A DNA stretch of 39,752 nt, from positions 1 to 39,752 of the forward strand of contig DFEW01000016.1 of the NCBI GenBank assembly GCA_002369195.1, read 5' to 3'. Below, in pieces: positions 1-6,819 of the stretch. The position numbers and the translations under genes were made by a program. Below the pieces are notes generated by a model. That model did not search any database. It saw only the letters and a list, made by a program, of their open reading frames with translations, and had not been told where the DNA came from. Numbering within the stretch: position 1 is the stretch's first letter; the number at the start of each line of letters is the position of its first letter. This DNA is from Christensenella sp. UBA3792 (GTDB taxonomy: Bacteria; Bacillota; Clostridia; Christensenellales; CAG-138).

Positions 1-580
1 CGTGCGTGACGTACATGAACGTCGTGTTGATGCGCGAACGCAGCTTGATGATCTCGGCGCGCATCTGGTTTCTGAGCTTTGCGTCGAGGTTACTGAGCGG
101 TTCGTCCATCAGGAACACCTTCGGATTGCGCACCATTGCGCGGCCGATTGCAACGCGCTGACGCTGGCCGCCGGACAGCGCCTTGGGTTTGCGCTTCAGA
201 TACTGCGTGATGTCGAGGATCTCCGCGACCTCGCGCACCTTCTTGTCGATGACGTCCTTCTTCTCCTTGCGCAGCTTCAAAGCGAACGCGAGGTTGTCGT
301 ACACGGTCATGTGCGGATACAGCGCATAGTTCTGGAATACCATCGCGATGTCTCTGTCCTTGGGCGCGACCTCGTTGACCAAACGTCCGTCGATGTACAG
401 CTCGCCGCCGGAGATTTCTTCGAGACCCGCAACCATGCGGAGCGTCGTGGATTTACCGCAGCCGGAAGGACCGACCAGAACGATAAACTCTTTGTCCTTG
501 ATTTCCAAATTGACATCATGTACCGCGGTCACCTTGTTGTCGTAGACCTTCTTTAACCCCTTCATGATGACTTCCGACAT
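1..580 (-). CDS. Sugar ABC transporter ATP-binding protein (MsmK/UgpC type), C-terminus cut by window
   Basis: This is the nucleotide-binding subunit that energises a CUT1-type sugar importer from the cytoplasmic face. The visible 193 residues hold a Walker A (GPSGCGKST), a Q-loop ([14 protein letters not shown]), the ABC signature ([14 protein letters not shown]), Walker B ([13 protein letters not shown]) and the start of the H-loop (MYVTH), after which the window ends. The second half, expected to be an OB/TOBE regulatory domain in this family, is outside. The start at ATG 580 has a GGGAGGT ribosome binding site just upstream. Shared MsmK-like ATPases often serve several sugar permeases. 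No permease is visible, so the substrate is unknown. The gene is divergent from a LacI-type regulator, which may be linked by function but need not control it. Confidence 0.93.
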   Translation of the reverse strand, partial: MSEVIMKGLKKVYDNKVTAVHDVNLEIKDKEFIVLVGPSGCGKSTTLRMVAGLEEISGGELYIDGRLVNEVAPKDRDIAMVFQNYALYPHMTVYDNLAFALKLRKEKKDVIDKKVREVAEILDITQYLKRKPKALSGGQRQRVAIGRAMVRNPKVFLMDEPLSNLDAKLRNQMRAEIIKLRSRINTTFMYVTH

Positions 581-662
581 TCTTCCGTTTACCTCCCTAA
601 AATTCTTATCAGTACGCGAGCGCTGTAAACGAAGCTACGAGTACTCTTATTCTGACACAATT

Positions 663-691
663 ATCATAAACGAATCTTTACGTTTTGTCAA
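663..691 (-). promoter_or_regulatory. Promoter of the sugar-ABC ATPase gene
   Basis: On the minus strand a consensus -35 TTGACA (691-686) is followed by a 17-bp spacer and a -10 TATGAT (668-663), leaving a leader of about 75 nt before ATG 580. An imperfect palindrome, TGTAAA-N6-TTTACA, lies just upstream at 699-716 and could be a regulator site. Confidence 0.75.
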
Positions 692-781
692 TCATATATG
701 TAAATTTATTTTTACATACCGTAATTTTATGCGGAAATATCGCGGTTTTCTCAGCAATTTCAAGTTTACATTTTGCACATA

Positions 782-810
782 TTGCTTTTTCGAATCCGGT
801 ATGGTATAGT
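782..810 (+). promoter_or_regulatory. Promoter of the LacI-family regulator
   Basis: TTGCTT (782-787), a 17-bp spacer and TATAGT (805-810) lie about 30 bp before the ATG. They are followed by the ribosome binding site GGGAAAGGA at 823-831. Confidence 0.6.
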
Positions 811-840
811 ATAAAATATGCTGGGAAAGGACAAGGTTTT

Positions 841-1869
841 ATGGCGTTGAAGCGCGTGACAATACAAGATATAGCGGATGCCTGCAAGCTGAGCCGCAAT
901 ACGGTTTCGAAGGTATTCAACGACCGCGGCGCGGTGCCGGAGGCGACCAAACGCGCGGTCATGCAAAAGGCGCAGGAGCTCGGCTACGGCAGTTTTTCGA
1001 AGGCGACGGGCGCGCCGGTGACGCCCAATCGCGGACTGATCGCAGTACTGACGCAGCAGAAGGTGATGAGCCATCATTTCGGCGCATCCTTTATGACAAG
1101 CTTCGCCGATCAGCTTTCCCGTCTCGGACACACGATGAAGGTATACGAGGTCACCGACGCGGAAGTCGCGCAGTGCAAGCTCCCGCCGCATCTGATGCTG
1201 GAACAGACTGCCGCTCTGCTGACCATTGAGCTGTTCGACAAGGACTACCTCGACATGATCGGCTCGCTCGGTCTGCCCTGCGTGGTCGTGGACGGACATG
1301 CGCGGATGATCCGCTCCGTCTTGAAATGCGATTTTCTTTCGATGGAGAACTTTGCGGCATCGACCGCGCTGACGCAGCGCGTCATCGACGCAGGCGCCAA
1401 GACGATCGGGTTTGTCGGCGATAAGGAGCATTGCAGCAGCTTTTACATGCGCTGGCTCGCTTTCCATACCGCCGTCACGGAAGCCGGACTGCAGCCGGTC
1501 GACGTGTATTCGATTCTCGAAAGCGACGACGAACCATACGGCGATCCGGACTGGCTGAACGCGCATATCGACCGGATGCCGCATGTGCCGGACGCGTTCG
1601 TCTGCGCCAACGACTACATTGCAATCCATCTGCTCGCCGCCCTGAAGCGCAGAGGGCTGTCCGTCCCGGACGACGTGATGGTCACCGGCTTCGACGGTTC
1701 GCCCGAATCGACCGTTGTGGAGCCGCCGCTGACGACCGCGCAGATTCCGAGCAGTGACATCGGCCGCTTTGCCGCGACGCTGTTGATTCAGCGGTTCGAA
1801 GCTCCCGCTGAGCCGTATCGCGTCATCTACTATAAAACGACTCCGATCTTCCGCGGCACCACGCGGTAA
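841..1869 (+). CDS. LacI/GalR-family transcriptional regulator
   Basis: This is a cytoplasmic DNA-binding repressor or activator of carbohydrate genes, 342 residues, the usual length of the family. Residues 5-50 form the LacI helix-turn-helix (TIQDIADACKLSRNTVSKVF, then a hinge-like LGYG). The rest is a periplasmic-binding-protein-like effector domain with the typical late motif of a regulator that binds a sugar (FVCANDYIAI, GFDGSPES). The frame stays open upstream of 841, but ATG 841 is chosen because it has a good ribosome binding site and puts the helix-turn-helix at the N-terminus, as in all family members. It diverges from the sugar-ABC ATPase gene. The effector and regulon cannot be read from the sequence. 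Confidence 0.93.
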   Translation: MALKRVTIQDIADACKLSRNTVSKVFNDRGAVPEATKRAVMQKAQELGYGSFSKATGAPVTPNRGLIAVLTQQKVMSHHFGASFMTSFADQLSRLGHTMKVYEVTDAEVAQCKLPPHLMLEQTAALLTIELFDKDYLDMIGSLGLPCVVVDGHARMIRSVLKCDFLSMENFAASTALTQRVIDAGAKTIGFVGDKEHCSSFYMRWLAFHTAVTEAGLQPVDVYSILESDDEPYGDPDWLNAHIDRMPHVPDAFVCANDYIAIHLLAALKRRGLSVPDDVMVTGFDGSPESTVVEPPLTTAQIPSSDIGRFAATLLIQRFEAPAEPYRVIYYKTTPIFRGTTR

Positions 1870-1883
1870 GCCAAAAAGAAATA

Positions 1884-1909
1884 AGAGCCGAAAACCGGCT
1901 CTTTTTTTC
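1884..1909. terminator. Bidirectional intrinsic terminator
   Basis: The stem AGAGCCG/CGGCTCT (1884-1890 with 1896-1902) is followed by a run of T on the plus strand and by TATTTCTTTTT on the minus strand. It can end both the lacI-type gene and the converging seven-gene operon. A second hairpin, GGTGCGCC/GGCGCGCC at 1923-1944, follows with its own T run. Confidence 0.8.
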
Positions 1910-1952
1910 GTTGAAAGGGATCGGTGCGCCTTTTGCGGCGCGCCGGTTTTTC

Positions 1953-2465
1953 TCACGCATCCATGCTCGACGGCGTGTAGACGATCGATGCGATCGCGCC
2001 GTCCTTCATCGTGACGGACAGCAGCGCCGTGCCGTCGATGAGGTTCCAGTCGCTTTCGGCGAGCGCGGGGAACGCCGCCGCCGCATCCGCTTCGCTCATG
2101 CCGATGAACAGCCCCTGCGGGGTCTTGATCGTGTCGTCCGCGACGGTGATCGCCGTGATGCGCATCGTGCCGTCGATCGCGTTCGCCATGATCTGGAAGC
2201 CGGAATAGTAATAGTACACGTCCTCGCTGTCGAATGCGCAGGTCTCGCCGGTGAACGACGAGCGATACGCGGGAAGCGCGTTGAGGACCGGTTCCGCCTC
2301 GTCGAAGATGCCGAAGCGCACGCCCTCCGCCTCGAAGTACAGATCGCCGTAGCCGCCGCCCTGCACCGCGTTCGGGTCGACGAATACCGCGTTCGGATCG
2401 TCCGCGCCGCCGCCGCAGCCGAGCAGCAACAGCGCCGCAAGCAGCAGGATTGCCAGTTTCTTCAT
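1953..2465 (-). CDS. Small lipoprotein of unknown function, last gene of Dlt-like operon
   Basis: I do not recognise the 170-residue protein. It begins with a lipoprotein signal peptide ending in a lipobox (LLLLGC, Cys17), so it should be exported and lipid-anchored to the outside of the membrane. The mature part is acidic and has no obvious catalytic motif. It ends with short beta-strand-like segments (TALLSVTMKDGAIASIVYT). The start at ATG 2465 has a GGAGGG ribosome binding site. It lies 1 nt behind the DltD-like gene, so it is co-transcribed with the adenylation/acyl-transfer genes and may be an accessory surface factor. That role is inferred from position only. Confidence 0.75.
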   Translation of the reverse strand: MKKLAILLLAALLLLGCGGGADDPNAVFVDPNAVQGGGYGDLYFEAEGVRFGIFDEAEPVLNALPAYRSSFTGETCAFDSEDVYYYYSGFQIMANAIDGTMRITAITVADDTIKTPQGLFIGMSEADAAAAFPALAESDWNLIDGTALLSVTMKDGAIASIVYTPSSMDA

Positions 2466-2466
2466 T

Positions 2467-3504
2467 TCAGTTTCCCTCCGTCAGTCGTTGTATTTCCGTT
2501 TCATACCGTTCCCGCAGCGCCCGATATTCCGCGTCGAGCACGGCGTCGCCGCGCCGGTCCGCAAGATCGTAACGCCGTTTGAGCTCCGCGCCGAACCACC
2601 AGCTGAGCTTTTCCGCGCCGTATACGTTCAGGTGCTGTCCCATGTCGCAGGTGTCGGTCTGCATGTCGATGCCGATGCTGTCGTTTTCGTCGATCATGTT
2701 CACGTACCAGAGGCCGCGTTGCTGCGCGAACGCCTGCACGTCCGCATCCCATTCGGGATACCAGTACGGCTCGATCGACGGCGACTTGATCAGCACCAGT
2801 TCGATGCCCTTGTCCCTGCAGAGCGAAGCGAGCTTTGCAAGCCACTCCATGCTCGTTTTGGGAAGATGCGGATCCTGAAGCACCGGCGGGATCGGCGTCT
2901 CGGTCGCGGGACGCACCTCGGTGCGCAGCAGGTATCCGTGATAGGACACCGGCTCGCCCTGCCCGAACCAGCAGGAAAAGTCCTCCTCCTTCAGCTCGCT
3001 CCAGCGCGCATGGAAGCGCAGCAGCGGGAACACGTAACTCATAAAGTCCTCGCCGTCGGTCATGCTCGCGCGGATCGCGCCGATCTTCGCGCCGCCCCAG
3101 CGCATGCCGTCGAGCGTCATGCGGTTGTACGCCTCGGACTGCGGCTCGCCGTATTTCAGCGCAAGCACGTTATAGACGACGACCTTGGGCGTCTCGGTCT
3201 TTAGGGCATCCTCCAGCAGATAGTACGACTGCCAGACGAGCTGCTGCGCGCTGCCGCGGATGTACGAGGGAATCCCGTACGCGTCGTAGAGCGTGACCGG
3301 CGAGAAGTTCGAAAACACCTCGCAGTCTCCGACGAACAACACGTCGTGCGGCGTCGTATCGCGATAGTATTCGCCGGTCAGGGACCCTTCGATCGACGCC
3401 GTGCGATACTTGGGCATCAGAAGGCGGGTCACGGCGAACAGGACGCCGAAAAGCAGGATGCAGGCGAGCAGAACGCCGCCGATTGTCAGAACCGTTCGTT
3501 TCAT
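2467..3504 (-). CDS. DltD-like / SGNH-hydrolase-like membrane-anchored protein next to MBOAT
   Basis: A 345-residue protein with one N-terminal membrane segment (about residues 6-27) and an extracytoplasmic domain. It resembles the DltD-like SGNH-fold proteins that are encoded beside MBOAT acyltransferases and help deliver the acyl group to the surface acceptor. The family block I is present as VGDCEVFSNFSP (residues 58-69), where classical SGNH enzymes have Gly-x-Ser. The late Asp-x-x-x-His block is present as DMGQHLN (Asp287, His291). The start at ATG 3504 is chosen because it gives a clean signal anchor. There is no ribosome binding site, and the preceding stop is 1 nt away, so translation is probably coupled. 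The exact reaction is not provable here. Confidence 0.75.
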   Translation of the reverse strand: MKRTVLTIGGVLLACILLFGVLFAVTRLLMPKYRTASIEGSLTGEYYRDTTPHDVLFVGDCEVFSNFSPVTLYDAYGIPSYIRGSAQQLVWQSYYLLEDALKTETPKVVVYNVLALKYGEPQSEAYNRMTLDGMRWGGAKIGAIRASMTDGEDFMSYVFPLLRFHARWSELKEEDFSCWFGQGEPVSYHGYLLRTEVRPATETPIPPVLQDPHLPKTSMEWLAKLASLCRDKGIELVLIKSPSIEPYWYPEWDADVQAFAQQRGLWYVNMIDENDSIGIDMQTDTCDMGQHLNVYGAEKLSWWFGAELKRRYDLADRRGDAVLDAEYRALRERYETEIQRLTEGN

Positions 3505-3505
3505 A

Positions 3506-5083
3506 TCAAAATCTGTTGTAGATAAACTGTCCGGCGTCGAAGCCGAAGCCGTACCGTCCGAACACAAGGATCGTGCCGATCAGAACGAGCAGCACGCACA
3601 CCGACGCCGTCGTTCCGTGCGCCATGATGCGCTTGCGGATCGGCGCCTTTCTCTGCGCCATCGACAGCGCGAACATCGCGAGCACGCCGAACAGCGCGAC
3701 CCCGTAGTCCGCCCACGAAAGCCCGAGCGACTGAATGCCGCCGCGGAACACCGCGCCCCAGTTCCAGGTCGTGAACATCGAGAAGAATGCGCCGAACGCG
3801 TCCTTGACCGTCGCGTAGCAGTCCAGAAGGCGCAGACTCGACAGCAGCAGCACCGTGCGGATCACCGTAAAGCCGCGGTAAAATACACTTTCGGTCAGGC
3901 GCGGGAAGCGCGCGTGAAAGCGCGCGTACAGCGGCTTGCACTCCTCCGAAAGCAGGATCACGATGCCGTTCAGAAGGCCCCAGACGAGGAACGTCCAGTT
4001 GCTGCCGTGCCACACGCCGGTCAGCGCCCACACGAGCAGGGTCGCAAGATACACCGGAAGCCGACGCGATACGCCGACGCCGAGCTTGCGCGATTTTTGC
4101 GAAAGCATGCGCATCGGCTTGGAAACCGACAGCGGATAGTAGACGTAGCGCTTGAACCATTCGCCGAGCGTCATATGCCAGCGCCGCCAGTACTCCGAAA
4201 TGTTCTTCGAGAAGTACGGACGGAAGAAGTTCTCCTCGACCGTCACGCCGAACCACTCGCCGATGCCGATCGTGATATCGATGCCGCCGGTGAAATCGGC
4301 GTAGAGACAAGCGGCGTACAGCAGCATTTCGACGAACACGAAGTCTCCGCAATACACCTGCGGACGTGCGCACAGCGCCTTGACCGCGACGAGCAGCCGG
4401 TCGGCAACGATCAGCTTTTTCCAGTATCCCCACGTAATGCGCAGCGCGCCCGACAAAAACCGCTCGCCCGAAAAGGTATGCGGCGCAAGCAGCTGCTCGC
4501 CCAGGATGTCGTAGCGGCTGATCGGTCCCTGCACCAGCAGCGGAAAGAACGAAATGAACAGCGCGAGCTTGAACGGGTTCTTCTGTGTTTCGACCGTTTC
4601 GCGATAGACGTCCAGCAGATACCCGATCGACGAGAACGTGTAGAACGAGATGCCCATCGTGAGCGCAAGCTCCTGTCCGAATGCGGGCGTGTGCAGAAGC
4701 GAAGCGGAGAGCCGCCCGATCGCCGCGCCGTACTTCAGCACGAACAGAATGCCGACGTTCACGCACAGGCATGCGATCAGCACGATCCTGCGCTTTCGTT
4801 CAAAGCCGAGCCGCGCTTTTTTGCGCTCCTCCTTCGTATGCGTCGCCTTCATGGCGGCGATCGTTTCCTTCTGTTTGCGGAACAGAGCGTCGATTGCGCG
4901 GGTGGCAAGATAGACCGTGACGATCGTCGCGGTCAGATAGATCGCGCCCGTCAGACCCGCAAACCCGACGAACACCGCGTTTGCGAGCAGCAGCACGATC
5001 CATTGCACCCGTTTCGGCACGAGGTAGTACAGGGGCACCAGTACCGCCAGAAACAGAAGAAACGCCCACGAGGTAAACAGCAT
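3506..5083 (-). CDS. MBOAT-family O-acyltransferase (AlgI/DltB-like)
   Basis: This is a polytopic membrane enzyme of 525 residues. MBOAT proteins move an acyl group from an inner donor (here probably the carrier protein encoded just upstream) to a polymer outside the membrane. The family signature is clear: ISFYTFSSIGYLLDVYR, the block SKNISEYWRRWHMTLGEWFKRYVYYPL (given in part), and ALTGVWHGSNW with the catalytic His359. The length matches AlgI-like proteins better than classical DltB (about 400 residues). The ATG overlaps the stop of the carrier protein gene (TGATG), showing translational coupling. In the Dlt pathway the donor is D-alanyl-DltC. Here the amino acid is inferred, not shown. 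Confidence 0.92.
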   Translation of the reverse strand: MLFTSWAFLLFLAVLVPLYYLVPKRVQWIVLLLANAVFVGFAGLTGAIYLTATIVTVYLATRAIDALFRKQKETIAAMKATHTKEERKKARLGFERKRRIVLIACLCVNVGILFVLKYGAAIGRLSASLLHTPAFGQELALTMGISFYTFSSIGYLLDVYRETVETQKNPFKLALFISFFPLLVQGPISRYDILGEQLLAPHTFSGERFLSGALRITWGYWKKLIVADRLLVAVKALCARPQVYCGDFVFVEMLLYAACLYADFTGGIDITIGIGEWFGVTVEENFFRPYFSKNISEYWRRWHMTLGEWFKRYVYYPLSVSKPMRMLSQKSRKLGVGVSRRLPVYLATLLVWALTGVWHGSNWTFLVWGLLNGIVILLSEECKPLYARFHARFPRLTESVFYRGFTVIRTVLLLSSLRLLDCYATVKDAFGAFFSMFTTWNWGAVFRGGIQSLGLSWADYGVALFGVLAMFALSMAQRKAPIRKRIMAHGTTASVCVLLVLIGTILVFGRYGFGFDAGQFIYNRF

Positions 5084-5316
5084 CAGTCGTCCTGTTCCTC
5101 TAAGCTTGCGATCAGCGCATACAGCGACTTTGCGCTGTTAAAGTGCGCGGGCGTGATGTCCTTTGCGGGGATCACGACGTCGAATTCCTCCTCGATGCGC
5201 GTGATCAGCATGACGATATCGAACGAAACGAGGATGCCGTGATCGACCAGCGCCGTTTCCTTCTCAAAGTCCGTTTCGGGATGCAGTTCTCTTAAAATCT
5301 CCAATAATTGCTCCAT
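5083..5316 (-). CDS. Acyl/aminoacyl carrier protein (DltC-like)
   Basis: This 77-residue protein is the size of DltC and acyl carrier proteins, which hold the activated group as a thioester on a 4'-phosphopantetheine arm. The attachment Ser is most likely Ser31 in HGILVSFDIVMLITRIEEEF. The residue before it is Val, where carrier proteins normally have Asp (DSL/DSF). The protein is acidic and predicted helical, ending in a charged tail. ATG 5316 has a GGAGG ribosome binding site with 7-nt spacing. It sits between the adenylating enzyme and the MBOAT enzyme and overlaps the latter, so it is the natural shuttle between them. Confidence 0.88.
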   Translation of the reverse strand: MEQLLEILRELHPETDFEKETALVDHGILVSFDIVMLITRIEEEFDVVIPAKDITPAHFNSAKSLYALIASLEEQDD

Positions 5317-5324
5317 GGTTCCTC

Positions 5325-6818
5325 CTATCCGAACAGCAGCGCCGTCGCTGCCTTGCGGTCGGTCTTTCCGTTCTGCGTCAGCGGCAGCGCGTCCACCCGC
5401 CTGCTCATTTTCGGCAAAAGATACTCCGGCACCTTCGCGCGAAGCGCCGTCAGCAGCGCCGCCCGCTCGATCGAACCCGTATATACGAGCCCGAGGATGC
5501 TGCGCTCGCGCTCGAACACGGCGCACGCCGCGTCCACGCCCTCGACCGTCTTTGCCGCCGCCTCCAGCTCGCCGAGCTCGATGCGGTGTCCCATATGCTT
5601 GATCTGATCATCCTTGCGGCCCAAAAATTCCAGCTCGCCGCGCGCGTTGCGCCGTCCGAGATCGCCGGTGCGGTAGATCGTTTCCGGATAATCCGGATTC
5701 AGCGGGTTGGGCACGAACACCTTGGCGGTGCGTTCCGGATCGCGGTAGTACCCGTGGCAGAGCGCCGTTCCGCGGATGCAGATCTCGCCCTCGTCCGCGC
5801 GGCGGTCGTTCTCGTCGAGCAGAAAAATTTCGGTGTTGTCGAACGCGCGCCCGATCGGGATGCGTTCGCCGTCCGCGAACGTGCGGTCGACCTCATAGAA
5901 GCACGACATGCCGGTGCATTCGGTCGGTCCGTACAGATTGATGTAGCGTGCCGGAACGTGCTGCTGCCAGATGCGAAGCTGCTTGGGCGCGAACACCTCG
6001 CTGCCGAACGCGACGGTGCGAAGGTACTGCGGCACGACCTCGTCGAAGGTATGCAGCGCGGAAATCAGCGTCAGCGCCGGAACGACCCAGCACAGCGCGG
6101 TTACCCTGTGCTCGTTCAAAAACTGCACGAGCGGGACCGGCGTCATAAACAGCTTTTTCGGCACGAGCACCGCCGAGCTGCCGCACATGAGCGCGCAGAG
6201 GATTTCTTTGAGGCACGCGTCCACGTACAACGGCGCCTGCATGGCGAACACGTCGGTGGAATCGACCCGCAGCGTTTTGGAAATCTGATTCGCGTAATCC
6301 ACCACGGCGCGATGGCAGCCGACCACGCCCTTAGGCGCGCCGGTGCTGCCGCTGGTGAACACCAGATACGTCGGATCGGTGTCGAGCGTCTGCGCTTCGA
6401 TTGCGTCGAGCGCCTGCATATCCGGCGCCTGCGCCGTAAGCGCGTCCGGATCGAGCAGCTCACCCGAAAACCCGTATTTCTCCAGCAGCGCGCGTCCGCC
6501 CGCATCGGCGATCGCAAAGCGCGGTTTGACGCGATCGAGGATCGACCGGATGCGGTTTTCGCCCATTTCGGCATCGACCGGCACGTAGAAGCAGCCCGCT
6601 TTCCATACCGCGAAGAACAGCGCAATCTCCCTTGCGCAGCGCTCGTGCAGAATCAGGATCGCTTCGCGCCTTGCGCCGCGCCGCAGCAGCGCGGTGCCCG
6701 CCGATTCGGCGATGCGCTCGACGTCCGAAAACGTCAGCGTCTCGTTCGTGTCGCAAAACGCCTGTGCGTTCGGACGAAGGTTCGCTTGCTCGTAAAGCGC
6801 GGTCAACATCGTTTTCAT
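5325..6818 (-). CDS. Amino-acid adenylating enzyme, DltA-like carrier protein ligase
   Basis: This 497-residue stand-alone adenylation domain activates a substrate with ATP and loads it on the carrier protein encoded next. The core motifs are all present: A3 FTSGSTGAPKG (154-164), A5 YGPTE (296-300), A7 YRTGDLG (382-388), A8 GRKDDQIKHMGHRIELGELE (400-419) and A10 NGKTDRK with the catalytic Lys (483-489). The length matches DltA (about 500 residues). By eye, the position of the DltA cysteine that favours D-alanine falls on Ser253, so D-alanine specificity is not certain. ATG 6818 is 1 nt after the stop of the transglutaminase gene. A D-amino-acid transaminase in the same operon argues for a D-amino acid substrate. 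Confidence 0.88.
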   Translation of the reverse strand: MKTMLTALYEQANLRPNAQAFCDTNETLTFSDVERIAESAGTALLRRGARREAILILHERCAREIALFFAVWKAGCFYVPVDAEMGENRIRSILDRVKPRFAIADAGGRALLEKYGFSGELLDPDALTAQAPDMQALDAIEAQTLDTDPTYLVFTSGSTGAPKGVVGCHRAVVDYANQISKTLRVDSTDVFAMQAPLYVDACLKEILCALMCGSSAVLVPKKLFMTPVPLVQFLNEHRVTALCWVVPALTLISALHTFDEVVPQYLRTVAFGSEVFAPKQLRIWQQHVPARYINLYGPTECTGMSCFYEVDRTFADGERIPIGRAFDNTEIFLLDENDRRADEGEICIRGTALCHGYYRDPERTAKVFVPNPLNPDYPETIYRTGDLGRRNARGELEFLGRKDDQIKHMGHRIELGELEAAAKTVEGVDAACAVFERERSILGLVYTGSIERAALLTALRAKVPEYLLPKMSRRVDALPLTQNGKTDRKAATALLFG

Positions 6819-6819
6819 C

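Noticed and set aside
732..750. Candidate LacI-type operator near a central CG
   Set aside because: Only four bases on each end are symmetric, which is too weak to call a site. The TGTAAA-N6-TTTACA palindrome at 699-716 is mentioned but also lacks the central CG of LacI operators.
3401..5242. Very long open frame on the plus strand (613 codons), with similar Arg/His-rich frames at many other places
   Set aside because: It lies opposite the MBOAT and DltD-like genes, has no ribosome binding site or family motif, and its composition is that of an antisense frame in GC-rich DNA. The same holds for 5586-6875, 18088-20070, 23066-24982, 33967-35544 and 36018-37406.
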